This document shows, one piece after another, positions 30,142-38,188 of a DNA stretch of 64,000 bases. The notes below the pieces were generated by a model, which saw only the letters and a program-made list of their open reading frames with translations, ran no database searches and was not told where the DNA came from. The translations under genes and the position numbers were made by a program. Each line of letters begins with the position of its first letter. The first letter of the stretch is position 1. Origin of the DNA: Polymorphum gilvum SL003B-26A1 (GTDB lineage: Bacteria; Pseudomonadota; Alphaproteobacteria; Rhizobiales; Stappiaceae); the NCBI RefSeq assembly GCF_000192745.1, contig NC_015259.1, forward strand, positions 1,007,001 through 1,071,000, given 5' to 3'.

Positions 30142-31197
30142 ATGTCCATCGTTCTCACCGACGTCTCCAAGGCATTCGGGTCGCACAGGGCCGTCGACGG
30201 CGTGTCGCTCGACATCGGCGACGGCGAGTTTTTCGTCGTGCTCGGCCCGTCCGGCTGCGGCAAGTCCACGCTTCTGCGGCTGATCGCGGGGCTCGAACCG
30301 CTCGACGGCGGGACGATCCGCATCGGCGGCCGGGACGTGGCCGGTCCGCGCCTGCATCTGCCGCCCGAGGCGCGCAACGTCGGCGTCGTGTTCCAGTCCT
30401 ACGCCCTGTGGCCGCACATGTCGGTTGCCGGCAACGTCGCCTTTCCGTTGCAGACAGCCGGGCTTGCCGGCGCCGAGGTGGCGCGGCGCACCGCCGACTG
30501 CCTTGCGACGGTCGAACTCGGCGCCTTTGCCGAGCGCCGGCCGGCGGATCTCTCGGGTGGCCAGCGCCAGCGCGTCGCCCTTGCGCGCTGCCTCGCGCAA
30601 GGGGCGCGGACGATCCTGATGGACGAGCCGCTCGCCAACCTCGACCCACATCTGCGCGGCGCGATGGAGGAGGAGATTGCCGCCTTCCACCGCGCCAGCG
30701 GCGCGACCACGCTGTTCATCACCCACGACCAGCGCGAGGCGATGGCGCTCGCCGACCGGATCGCGATCCTCTGGCAGGGGCAGATCCTGCAGGCGGATGC
30801 GCCGGACGTCCTCTACAGCCGGCCGGCCGACGCGCGGGTGGCCGGCTTCATCGGGCGCAGCACGATCGTGAGCGCCGTCGTGACCGGGGTGTACGGCCCC
30901 CGGGCCCGTGTCGACGTTTTCGGACAGACATTCGAGATGTCCTGCAGCGTAGGGACCGGCACCGGACCGGCAAGGGTCGTTGTGCGCCCCGAACAGGTGC
31001 GGATAGCCGGGGAGGGGGCGATCGAGACGGTGATCGAGCGGGCGACCTACCGGGGCGGCCATTGGGAGGCGCTGGGTCGCGCGCAGGGGAGCGACCAGCC
31101 GATCCTGGTCAACGTCCCGCACAAGGTATCGGTCGGCGAGGTCCTGCCGCTTGCGTTCGAGGCGGGATGGGTCCTGCCCGTCGGCGGACATGGGTGA
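30142..31197 (+). CDS. Fbp/Afu-type ABC transporter ATPase
   Basis: The 351-residue importer ATPase has Walker A LGPSGCGKSTLLRLI, the Q-loop VVFQSYALWPHMSV, the signature LSGGQRQRVALARCL and Walker B TILMDEPLANLDPHLR. A C-terminal TOBE-like regulatory domain (about 240-351) is of the kind found in ferric-iron, hexose-phosphate and phosphonate importers. The permease and binding-protein genes that should partner it lie downstream at 31.9-34.6 kb on the opposite strand, separated by a two-gene regulator operon. That is an unusual split arrangement. Confidence 0.88.
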   Translation: MSIVLTDVSKAFGSHRAVDGVSLDIGDGEFFVVLGPSGCGKSTLLRLIAGLEPLDGGTIRIGGRDVAGPRLHLPPEARNVGVVFQSYALWPHMSVAGNVAFPLQTAGLAGAEVARRTADCLATVELGAFAERRPADLSGGQRQRVALARCLAQGARTILMDEPLANLDPHLRGAMEEEIAAFHRASGATTLFITHDQREAMALADRIAILWQGQILQADAPDVLYSRPADARVAGFIGRSTIVSAVVTGVYGPRARVDVFGQTFEMSCSVGTGTGPARVVVRPEQVRIAGEGAIETVIERATYRGGHWEALGRAQGSDQPILVNVPHKVSVGEVLPLAFEAGWVLPVGGHG

Positions 31198-31208
31198 CCA
31201 TCAGGCGG

Positions 31209-31397
31209 TCACGCCTCGAAGACATCCTCGACCTTCTTCCCGAACAGGCGGGCGATCGCAAAGGCGAGCGGCAGGCTTGGGTCGTATTTCCCGGTTTCGA
31301 TGGAAATGACCGTTTGACGGGAAACGTCGAGCCGCGCCGCCAGATCTGCCTGAGACCAGCCGTTCTCCTGTCTCAAGGCTCTGACGCGGTTTCTCAT
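31209..31397 (-). CDS. Small XRE-type helix-turn-helix repressor
   Basis: The 62-residue protein is essentially one HTH domain (RVRALRQENGWSQADLAARL, then DVSRQTVISIETGKYDPSLP). The tail LAFAIARLFGKKVEDVFE is typical of the YgzD/YozG-like (COG1476) group. Such regulators are normally encoded with a small membrane protein and repress their own operon. Here the start overlaps the stop of that membrane protein (ATGA). The likely operator is the inverted-repeat pair at 31792-31848. Confidence 0.9.
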   Translation of the reverse strand: MRNRVRALRQENGWSQADLAARLDVSRQTVISIETGKYDPSLPLAFAIARLFGKKVEDVFEA

Positions 31398-31768
31398 TTG
31401 TAGCGGGTCTGGTTGATGACGACGGTGGCGGCCCAGAGCGAGGCCATCGTCGGCCAGACGACGAACATGGAAAGCTGCGGGAAACCGATGTCCTCCAGAA
31501 AGCCGTAGCTCATGGACAGGAGCCCGGTTCCGGCAAAGGCGACGGCGAGCGCCTCAAGCTGGATCCTGCGCTGCAGTTCGTCCAGCCGGGCGACGGTGCG
31601 CACTAGGATCACCGTGATTGGTATCAGGGTCGGAACCGGGGCGAGAGAGGCCGCGTACCATCCGAGGCTGCCGGTCGGCAGCCGGTTCGCCAGCGCCAGG
31701 CCGACGGCCAGCGCAAACCCATAAAGCAGCGTGGCTCCTGCGAGTTCAAGAAAGAAGCGGCGGGTCAC
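31394..31768 (-). CDS. Four-helix membrane protein paired with the XRE regulator
   Basis: The 124-residue hydrophobic protein has four transmembrane helices, approximately residues 5-25, 33-60, 74-98 and 100-118, and a short basic loop (RTVARLDELQRRIQLE) between helices 2 and 3. It has no recognised enzymatic motif. GTG 31768 was chosen because AAAAGGGG lies about 7 bases upstream and because an earlier ATG would precede the inferred promoter. By analogy with similar pairs it may sense or modulate something at the membrane for the XRE protein, but its function is unknown. Confidence 0.75.
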   Translation of the reverse strand: MTRRFFLELAGATLLYGFALAVGLALANRLPTGSLGWYAASLAPVPTLIPITVILVRTVARLDELQRRIQLEALAVAFAGTGLLSMSYGFLEDIGFPQLSMFVVWPTMASLWAATVVINQTRYK

Positions 31769-31791
31769 GACGTTTCCCCTTTTGGGCTCGA

Positions 31792-31848
31792 ATGTAAAGG
31801 TAACTTGACATATGCGTGCAGCCGGCAAATGTCAAGTTACCTTTACAT
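31792..31848 (-). promoter_or_regulatory. Promoter with paired inverted operators for the membrane-protein/XRE operon
   Basis: Two perfect 20-bp inverted copies (31792-31811 and 31829-31848) flank 17 bp. Each copy is itself an imperfect palindrome, TGTAAAG-GTAA-CTTGACA. On the minus strand the first copy supplies a perfect -35 TTGACA (31835-31830). After a 17-bp spacer comes a TATGTC -10-like element (31812-31807) inside the second copy. Repressor bound at both copies would cover both promoter elements. The predicted start of RNA gives a leader of about 30 bases with AAAAGGGG before the GTG start. The inverted repeat lacks a U run, so it is not a terminator. Confidence 0.75.
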
Positions 31849-31862
31849 CTTGGTCGGGGCAG

Positions 31863-33572
31863 TCAGTCGCGCCAGGGGATCGTGCCCGCCGGCACGCGCC
31901 GGGCGAGGCCGTTCATGGCGACCATGACGACGACCGTCGCCAGCACCACGACGGTCGACATGGCGGCGGCGAGCGTCGTCGAGCCGCCGTCCTCGTAGTT
32001 GAAGATCGTGGTGCCGATGGTCTCGTTGCCCGACGACCACAGCAGCGCGGAAACGGTCACCTCGTTGTAGGCGGTCAGGAACACGAGGATCGCGCCGGAG
32101 GCGGCGGCCGGGGCGACGAGCGGCGCGAAGATGCGCGACAGGCGCCGCGCGAAGCCGGCGCCGCAGACGCGTGCGGCGTCCTCCAGGCTCGCGTCCATCT
32201 GCACGTAGGCGGCAGCGACCGGCTTCAGCCCGACGGCGAGGAACACGCCGACATAGGCGATCAGGATGATCCATAGCGTGCCGTAGAGCGACACGCCGAC
32301 GAGCGGCAGCGGCCGGATGAAGGCGAGGATGAAGGCGATCGACATGACCAGCCCAGGAACCGCGAAGGCGACATCGGCCTGACCCGAGGCAATGGCGGCC
32401 AGGCGCCCGGGCGTGCCAGGGCGCAGGGCCAGAAAATAGCCGAGGCCGATCGAGATCAGGGCGATGGCGGCGGCGGCCAGGGCGGCGATCGCGGTGGAGT
32501 TGGCGAAGGCGCGCAGCGTCACCGACTGGCGCCACAGCACCTCGGCGAAGTTGGCGAAGGTGATCGTGTCGCCGGTCAGCGGCAGGCCGTAGGTCCTGAC
32601 CAGGGCGGTGGCGAGGAGCGAGGCGCCGGGCAGCGCCAGCGTGGCGACGACGAACAGCCACAGGCCGGCCTCGGCAACGAGCCGGCGGTGTCCCAGCGCG
32701 ATGGCGAGCGGGGCCTGCGGCAGGCCGACCAGCGCTGTGCGCAGCCGCCGCTGGAGCAGCATCTGCACGGCGATGGCGGCGAGTGCGACCGCCGCCAGCA
32801 GCACCGAGACGACCGCGACGTTGGGTAGCACGTCGGGCCCGAAGCTGGCGAGCCTGCGCCAGAGCAGGACCGGCAGGGTGGTGTAGCGCGCCGGAATGCC
32901 GATCAGCGCGTTGATGCCGAAGTTGCCGAGGGCGGCGACGAAGGCGAGGGCGAAGCCGGCGAGCAGCGACGGTGCCAGCAGCGGCAATGTCACCCGCCGC
33001 AGCATGGCGAAGGGGGCCGCGCCGCAGATGCGCGCCGCGTCGCTCAGTTCGCGCGGGAAGCGGCGCAGCGCCGCGCGCACGATCAGGAACACCAGGGGCG
33101 TGTGCTGCAGGGTGAGCAGCGCGACCAATCCCTCGCGCGAGTAGATCGGATGGCTGGACCCGATCGCCGGGGCGAGGCCGAGCGTTTTCAGCACCGGGCT
33201 CGACGGGCCGAGGGCCTGGATCCAGGCGATCGCCGTCACATGCGGCGGGATCATCATCGGCAGCAGCAGGCAGAATACCAGCGGCCCCTTCAGCCGTACG
33301 TCGGTCAGTCCGACCGCCAGCGCAAGCACGGTGCCGAGCAGGGTGGCGGCGAGCGCCGACAGCAGGCCGCTCTCGACCGACTGCCAGAGGGCGGTGCGCA
33401 CCGAACGGCTGGCCACGGCCTCGACCAGCGGGCCGAGGCTCGGTTCGCCGTTGACCGTCAGGCCGACCTTGAACAGCAGCGCCATCGGCACGCCGCACAG
33501 CAGCGTCACCAGCACGACGAGAACGGCGAGGGTGAGGCCCTCGCCGTTCGCATGATTCAAGATGCGCGCCAC
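31863..33572 (-). CDS. Two-domain ABC permease of Fbp/Afu type
   Basis: The 569-residue inner-membrane protein has about twelve transmembrane helices and two BPD-type permease domains. Each has an EAA-like loop (ELSDAARICGAAPFAMLRRV and SLEDAARVCGAGFARRLSRI). Such fused permeases serve FbpABC (iron), AfuABC (hexose phosphates) and related importers. The gene is 9 bp downstream of the binding-protein gene. Its stop is 15 bp from the operator/promoter region of the XRE operon on the same strand. Confidence 0.88.
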   Translation of the reverse strand: MARILNHANGEGLTLAVLVVLVTLLCGVPMALLFKVGLTVNGEPSLGPLVEAVASRSVRTALWQSVESGLLSALAATLLGTVLALAVGLTDVRLKGPLVFCLLLPMMIPPHVTAIAWIQALGPSSPVLKTLGLAPAIGSSHPIYSREGLVALLTLQHTPLVFLIVRAALRRFPRELSDAARICGAAPFAMLRRVTLPLLAPSLLAGFALAFVAALGNFGINALIGIPARYTTLPVLLWRRLASFGPDVLPNVAVVSVLLAAVALAAIAVQMLLQRRLRTALVGLPQAPLAIALGHRRLVAEAGLWLFVVATLALPGASLLATALVRTYGLPLTGDTITFANFAEVLWRQSVTLRAFANSTAIAALAAAAIALISIGLGYFLALRPGTPGRLAAIASGQADVAFAVPGLVMSIAFILAFIRPLPLVGVSLYGTLWIILIAYVGVFLAVGLKPVAAAYVQMDASLEDAARVCGAGFARRLSRIFAPLVAPAAASGAILVFLTAYNEVTVSALLWSSGNETIGTTIFNYEDGGSTTLAAAMSTVVVLATVVVMVAMNGLARRVPAGTIPWRD

Positions 33573-33581
33573 GGCGGGAAA

Positions 33582-34559
33582 TCAGCCGCCGAAGATCTCG
33601 GTGAACTTGGCCTTGTTGGCGGCGTCGCCTTCGAGCGCCGCGGCCGGGTCGAAGTCGAGCAGCTTGATGGTGTCACGCGCGGGGAAGCCGGCCGGCGGGG
33701 CGACGGCGGGGTGCGCCGGCAGGTAGCCCTGTGCGGCGGCGAGCGTCTGGCCGTCCTGCGACAGCAGGAAGTCGACGAAGGCCTTGGCAGCGTCCGGGTT
33801 CTGCGCAGTGGACAGGATCGCCACCGGTTCGGTCACCGCCGAGACGCCTTCCTCGGGGAACACGAACTCGACCGGCGCGCCGTCGGCCTTGCCGCGGATC
33901 GGCAGGTAGTCGACCATGAAGCCATAGAGCTTCTCGCCGCCGGCGATCGCCTTGTAGACGCCGCCGTTGCCGCCTTGCGGGTTGGCGCCCTGTTCGGCCA
34001 GGCCCTCGTAATAGGCCCAGCCGAGGTCCGGATGCGAAGTCACGGCGACCATGTGGATGGTGGCCGCACCAGAGGTCAGCGGCGAGGGCATCGCCAGCTG
34101 GCCCTTCACTTCCGGCTTCAGCAGGTCCTTGTACGAGGTCGGCTTCACCGGCGCGTCGGCGTGGTACATGATGCCGGTCGTGATCAGCTTGGTGGAGAAG
34201 TAGGTCTTGTCCTTGTCCATGATCGCCGGGTCGTAGGTGGAGACGTCGGCACCGTCATGGGCCATCAGCCGGCCTTCGCGCTTCAGGCTTTCCATGGTCA
34301 CCGTGTCGGCGATCAGCAGCACGTCCGGCTTGGGTGCGCCGGCCTCGAACTCGGCACGCAGCTTGGCCATGACCTGCGTCGTGCCGTCGCGGACCCATTC
34401 GACCTCGACCGCCGGATGCTTGGCCTTGAAGGCGTCGACGGTCTGCTGGGCGTCCTCGTTCGGCTGCGACGTGTAGAGCACGAGCTTGCCGGAAATGTCT
34501 GCGGCATGAACCTGGCCGGCGGCGACGAGCGCGGCCGCGGCGATGAGAAGTTTCTTCAT
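33582..34559 (-). CDS. Periplasmic binding protein of the Fbp/Afu class, iron ligands apparently absent
   Basis: The 325-residue exported protein has a signal peptide (MKKLLIAAAALVAAGQVHAA) and a class II binding fold: KLVLYTSQPNEDAQQTVDAF, ADTVTMESLKREGRL, LAMPSPLTSGAATIHM and AILSTAQNPDAAKAFVDFLL. Iron-binding FbpA proteins use a His near the first strand and a paired Tyr-Tyr near the middle-to-late part. Here the first-strand position reads QPNED and no Tyr pair is seen around the FMVDYLPIRGKADG segment. A non-iron anion such as a sugar phosphate or phosphonate is therefore more likely. ATG 34559 has AAGGA upstream. Confidence 0.82.
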   Translation of the reverse strand: MKKLLIAAAALVAAGQVHAADISGKLVLYTSQPNEDAQQTVDAFKAKHPAVEVEWVRDGTTQVMAKLRAEFEAGAPKPDVLLIADTVTMESLKREGRLMAHDGADVSTYDPAIMDKDKTYFSTKLITTGIMYHADAPVKPTSYKDLLKPEVKGQLAMPSPLTSGAATIHMVAVTSHPDLGWAYYEGLAEQGANPQGGNGGVYKAIAGGEKLYGFMVDYLPIRGKADGAPVEFVFPEEGVSAVTEPVAILSTAQNPDAAKAFVDFLLSQDGQTLAAAQGYLPAHPAVAPPAGFPARDTIKLLDFDPAAALEGDAANKAKFTEIFGG

Positions 34560-34678
34560 GTCGAACGGTCCTTGCGTGATCCTGTGCCGGGCGGTTCGCA
34601 CGGCTGAGGCCCTGTAGCAGTCTTCTGTGACAGTTTTTCATCCGCGCCGAGCGGTCTGCCCGCGCGCCGTGGTGCGGG

Positions 34679-35497
34679 CTATTCCGCGAGCCCGAGCGCG
34701 GCGAGATGGGCGATCGAATCCGGGATCCTGGTCAGGTCGCGCAGCTCGATGATCAGGCGCGGGGTGCTGGATAGCCGGCCGAGCGCCTCGAACACCGCCG
34801 TCCAGCGGATCGTGCCCTCGCCGAGGCTCCAGTGCCGGTCGGCATAGCCGTCGGCATCCTGCAGGTGCACGTGGCGCAACCGGTTGCCGGCCGCCGCGAC
34901 GTAGTGGTCTACCGGCGGCGCGCCGGTCGAGCCGTGCGCGTAGTGGGCATGGCCGGTGTCGAGCGACACGGCAACCGCCGGCGAGTTGAAGCTCTCGGCC
35001 AGGATCACCCGGTCGCGCGGATCCTTGTCCTCGATGTTCTCGATGACGAGCTCGCAGCCGATGGCCTCCGCGCGGGCGACCGCTTCCTTCATCGTCGCAT
35101 GGCAGCGCTCGATGACCTTCTCTCGGCCTCTCTCGTAGCTGTCGAGGTTGTTGTGGTCCCAGGTCGAATAGGGGCTGTGCACGACCATGTGCGTGGCGCC
35201 AAGCGCCTCGCACACCTCCAGCCCCTGCAGCAGGCGCTTGCCGACGATGGCGGCGATGTCCGGATCGGGATTGGCGACGTTCATGCCCCAGAACGGGCCG
35301 TGGATTCCCAGCCGGCCCTGATGGCCGTCGAGCAGGGCCTTCGCGCGCTCGACCAGCGGCTGCCAGTCGCCGTTGAGCGTGTCCGCATTGACGAAATCCT
35401 GCAGTTCCAGGTCGCGCGGCTTTTCCAGCATCAGCGTGCGGTGGAGTTCGAGAAAGTCGAGGGTCATCGCCGCACCGACGATCGGAAGAGAGGGCAT
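34679..35497 (-). CDS. TIM-barrel sugar-phosphate isomerase/epimerase-like protein
   Basis: The 272-residue protein belongs to the xylose isomerase-like/AP-endonuclease-2 TIM-barrel group. Metal-ligand candidates are Glu in LVIENIEDKDP, Asp and His in VSLDTGHAHYAH, His in RHVHLQDADG and Glu in LIIELRDL. Enzymes of this shape isomerise or epimerise sugars, inositols or hydroxy acids using a divalent metal. Lying upstream of the importer genes on the same strand, it probably acts on the imported compound. ATG 35497 precedes PSLPIVGAAMTLDF; an ATG 57 bp further upstream would add a Pro/Arg-rich stretch. Confidence 0.8.
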   Translation of the reverse strand: MPSLPIVGAAMTLDFLELHRTLMLEKPRDLELQDFVNADTLNGDWQPLVERAKALLDGHQGRLGIHGPFWGMNVANPDPDIAAIVGKRLLQGLEVCEALGATHMVVHSPYSTWDHNNLDSYERGREKVIERCHATMKEAVARAEAIGCELVIENIEDKDPRDRVILAESFNSPAVAVSLDTGHAHYAHGSTGAPPVDHYVAAAGNRLRHVHLQDADGYADRHWSLGEGTIRWTAVFEALGRLSSTPRLIIELRDLTRIPDSIAHLAALGLAE

Positions 35498-35636
35498 GGG
35501 GGCATCCGTGACAGGGGGAGATCCGGCGCGGCGCCCGGGCTGGGGCCAGGGCATGCGACACCGGGCGCGGCGGGGCGCCGCGCGGCGATCCTATAACGGA
35601 GCTGTTTGACAGGACGGCGACAGCCGTTCCCCCGAC

Positions 35637-36596
35637 TCAGTAACCGCGGGCGCGGTCGACCGCTTGAGGTATCGCGCCGGTGGCGAAGAAGGCAGCGAGA
35701 TTGTCGGCGGCGATCTTCGCCGCCGTCTGCGGCGTGGTCGGCGCCGAGATATGCGGCAGCACGGTGATCTGCGGATGCGCCCACAGCGGATCGTCGGCCG
35801 GCAGCGGCTCGTGCTCAAACACGTCGAGCACGGCATGGGACAGATGCCCGCTGTCGAGGAGGTCGCGGAGCGCGTCGGTGTCGAGGATCGGCCCGCGCGC
35901 GAAGTTGATCACCGCCGCGCCTCGCGGCAGCAGGGCCATCCGGGTCTTGTCCAGCAGGCCCCGTGTCTCGGCGGTCAGCGGCAGCAGTGCGACGGCGATG
36001 TCGGCGCGTTCCAGCACCGCGACGAGGCCCGAGGGGCCGTGGTGGCAGTCGACGCCTGCGACGTCGGCGGGCGTGCGGCTCCAGCCGGCGACGGCAAAGC
36101 CGTTGGCGATCAGGCGCCTTGCCGCGGCGCGGCCAAGCGTGCCGAGACCGAGCAGGCCGATGCGCCGCTGCGACGGCAGCCTGAGTGGCAGTTCGTGCCA
36201 CACCCTGGCGCGCTGCTGGGCGCGGTAGCGCGGCATGTCGCGATGCAGGTAGAGCGTCCAGGCCAGCACTGCCTCGGCCATGGTCTCGGCCATCTGCGGA
36301 TCGGTCATGCGTACGATCTGCAGCGCCGACGGCGGCAGTTCGGAAAGCAGTCGCTCGACACCCGCCCACAGGCTCTGCACCCAGACGAGATTGGGAAGCT
36401 CAAGCAGGTCCGCCGGTTCGGGATTGGCGACGATGGCGACCCGCGCCGCCTGCCGCGCGTCCGTATCCAGCCGGTCGAGAGGGTGCACGGCGACGTCGGC
36501 GAGCCCGGCCGCGGCCAAGGCTGCCGGCAGGGCCTCCATCCAGGCCGCCCGTTCGTCGTCCTGCATGCGGGCGAGAAAGGGAACGGTTCGCGTCAT
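35637..36596 (-). CDS. GhrA-like D-2-hydroxyacid dehydrogenase (glyoxylate/hydroxypyruvate reductase)
   Basis: The 319-residue NAD(P)-dependent oxidoreductase has the Rossmann motif IGLLGLGTLGRAAARRL, the catalytic Arg region INFARGPILDTDAL, the Glu region LDVFEHEPLPADDPLW and the catalytic His in TVLPHISAPT. It matches the GhrA subgroup that reduces glyoxylate and hydroxypyruvate. It is on the same strand and 140 bp upstream of the TIM-barrel gene, so a shared pathway for the imported solute is plausible. It could also serve photorespiratory glyoxylate in this RuBisCO-bearing organism. Confidence 0.85.
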   Translation of the reverse strand: MTRTVPFLARMQDDERAAWMEALPAALAAAGLADVAVHPLDRLDTDARQAARVAIVANPEPADLLELPNLVWVQSLWAGVERLLSELPPSALQIVRMTDPQMAETMAEAVLAWTLYLHRDMPRYRAQQRARVWHELPLRLPSQRRIGLLGLGTLGRAAARRLIANGFAVAGWSRTPADVAGVDCHHGPSGLVAVLERADIAVALLPLTAETRGLLDKTRMALLPRGAAVINFARGPILDTDALRDLLDSGHLSHAVLDVFEHEPLPADDPLWAHPQITVLPHISAPTTPQTAAKIAADNLAAFFATGAIPQAVDRARGY

Positions 36597-37106
36597 GAGG
36601 CGACGGGGCCGTCAAGGGGACAGGCAGAGGCGAAGCGAGAATGCATGCGTTGGTCCTTGCAGGGCGGTCTGTCGGCCTGTGCGAGCCATAGCATGGCCGG
36701 GGACCTCCGTCAGCCGGTTGCGCGGTGCTTCGTCCGGCCTGCCGTCCGCTTGCCGGCTGCGGATGCGATCACCTCGATCTCCGCAGATGAACATGGGCAT
36801 GACTGAATCGAAAATGGAACTTTTTGATGGCATGTGCGTTTTCGATTAGATGGACTGGCTATAGGTAATTCTCATGCAGTATTTCCTGTGGCAATTTTGC
36901 GAGTTACCATTAGTTCGGGTTCACGGATTTGCATTTTTGGTTTCGGTCATATATTTGTGGCCGGCGTGAGGGATCGCTATGTTGACTTTCAAGATTCCTC
37001 GTCAAATGTATCCTGGTATCGGAACTACTCCAAATATAACAGGGCACTATTACTCGATCTCCTCTTCCCGTGAGGGGGTAACCGAAACTCCATGGGAGAA
37101 GAACCT
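36597..37106 (+). promoter_or_regulatory. AT-rich intergenic region upstream of the glycine betaine importer
   Basis: 510 bp without a supported gene. From about 36800 to 37080 G+C drops well below the surroundings, to under half by eye. An open frame at 36834-37073 could encode 79 residues but has atypical codon use and no family resemblance. TTGACT at 36982 is a possible -35 element, but no good -10 lies at the right distance. GGGAGAAG just before 37107 is the ribosome-binding site of the binding-protein gene. Confidence 0.4.
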
Positions 37107-38102
37107 ATGAAAAAGACGCTTCTATTCACCACCGCCGCCCTGATGGGGCTGGGGGTCTCGTCCGCTTTCGCGGCGGAAGACTGCGGCCGGGTCACGCTGG
37201 CCGAGATGAACTGGGCGTCGGCAGGGGCGATCGCCCATATCGACAAGATCATCCTGGAAGAAGGCTACGGCTGCACGGTCGAACTGGTCACCGGCGACAC
37301 CATGCCCACCTTCACTTCCATGAACGAGAAGGCCCAGCCGGACATGGCGCCCGAGTTCTGGATCAACGCCGTGCGCGAGCCGCTCGACCAGGCGGTCGAG
37401 GAAGACCGCCTCATCATCGGCGGGGAGGTTCTGAGTGACGGTGGCGTCGAGGGCTGGTGGGTGCCGACCTATCTGGCCGAGGAGCACGGTCTGAAGACCG
37501 TCGAGGATGCCCTGGCGCGTCCGGACCTGTTCCCCGGCGCAGAGGACCGCTCCAAGGGCGCGTTCCACAACTGCCCCTCCGGCTGGGGCTGCCAGATCAA
37601 CACCGACAACCTGTATCGCGCCTTCAAGGGCGACGAGAGGGGCTTCGAGCTGATCGACACAGGCTCGGCGGCCGGCCTCGACGGCTCGATCGCGCGTGCC
37701 TTCGAACGCAAGGAAGGCTGGCTCGGCTACTACTGGGCGCCGACCGCCCTGCTCGGCAAGTACGACATGACCCGGCTCGACTTCGAGGTCGAGCACGACA
37801 AGGAGCACTGGGATACCTGCACCGTCGTTGCGGATTGCCCGGACCCCAAGCCGAACGCCTGGGTTAAGTCCGAGGTCTACACGCTGGTGACGAAGGAATT
37901 CGCCGACAAGGCCGGCGTGGCGATGGACTACGTCAAGACCCGCAGCTGGGGCAACGAGACCGCCAACAAGGTGCTCGCCTGGATGTCCGACAACCAAGCG
38001 TCCAACGAGGACGGCGCCTACTGGTTCCTGGAGACCTTCCCCGAGGTTTGGACCGAATGGGTCAGCCCGGAGGTCGCCGACAAGGTCAAGGCAGCCCTTT
38101 AG
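37107..38102 (+). CDS. proX: Glycine betaine/choline-type periplasmic binding protein
   Basis: The 331-residue OpuAC-type protein has a signal peptide (LLFTTAALMGLGVSSAFA). Its aromatic residues are typical of a quaternary-ammonium binding cage (EMNWASAGAIAHID, APEFWINAVRE, VEGWWVPTYLAEEHGL, WLGYYWAPTALLG). It feeds betaine, choline or a related compatible solute to ProWV for osmoprotection or catabolism. ATG 37107 follows GGGAGAAGAACCT. It heads a proX-proW-proV operon. The exact ligand cannot be told from sequence. Confidence 0.88.
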   Translation: MKKTLLFTTAALMGLGVSSAFAAEDCGRVTLAEMNWASAGAIAHIDKIILEEGYGCTVELVTGDTMPTFTSMNEKAQPDMAPEFWINAVREPLDQAVEEDRLIIGGEVLSDGGVEGWWVPTYLAEEHGLKTVEDALARPDLFPGAEDRSKGAFHNCPSGWGCQINTDNLYRAFKGDERGFELIDTGSAAGLDGSIARAFERKEGWLGYYWAPTALLGKYDMTRLDFEVEHDKEHWDTCTVVADCPDPKPNAWVKSEVYTLVTKEFADKAGVAMDYVKTRSWGNETANKVLAWMSDNQASNEDGAYWFLETFPEVWTEWVSPEVADKVKAAL

Positions 38103-38188
38103 GCGATGAGGCGTGACCTGAAAGAGGATCGGAGGCCCGCGTCCGCGCGGGCCTTCGCAGACTGGGCCTGAAAGGTCAGGACAAGGAC

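Noticed and set aside
31769-31828. Longer N-terminus for the four-helix membrane protein
   Set aside because: It would start upstream of the inferred promoter and leaves the strong AAAAGGGG ribosome-binding site unused.
31805-31833. Plus-strand promoter in the same inverted repeat
   Set aside because: The -35 is good by symmetry, but the -10 position reads AATGTC and no plus-strand gene follows.
31792-31848. Inverted repeat as a terminator for the permease gene
   Set aside because: No U-run follows on the minus strand, the loop is 17 bases, and promoter hexamers coincide with the arms. An operator/promoter is the better explanation.
30142-34559. Naming the split importer fbpABC (ferric iron)
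   Set aside because: Iron ligands expected in FbpA were not seen and the neighbours are carbohydrate-type enzymes.
36834-37073. 79-codon open frame in the AT-rich region before proX
   Set aside because: No ribosome-binding site, unusual residue composition and no family resemblance. AT-rich non-coding DNA explains it.
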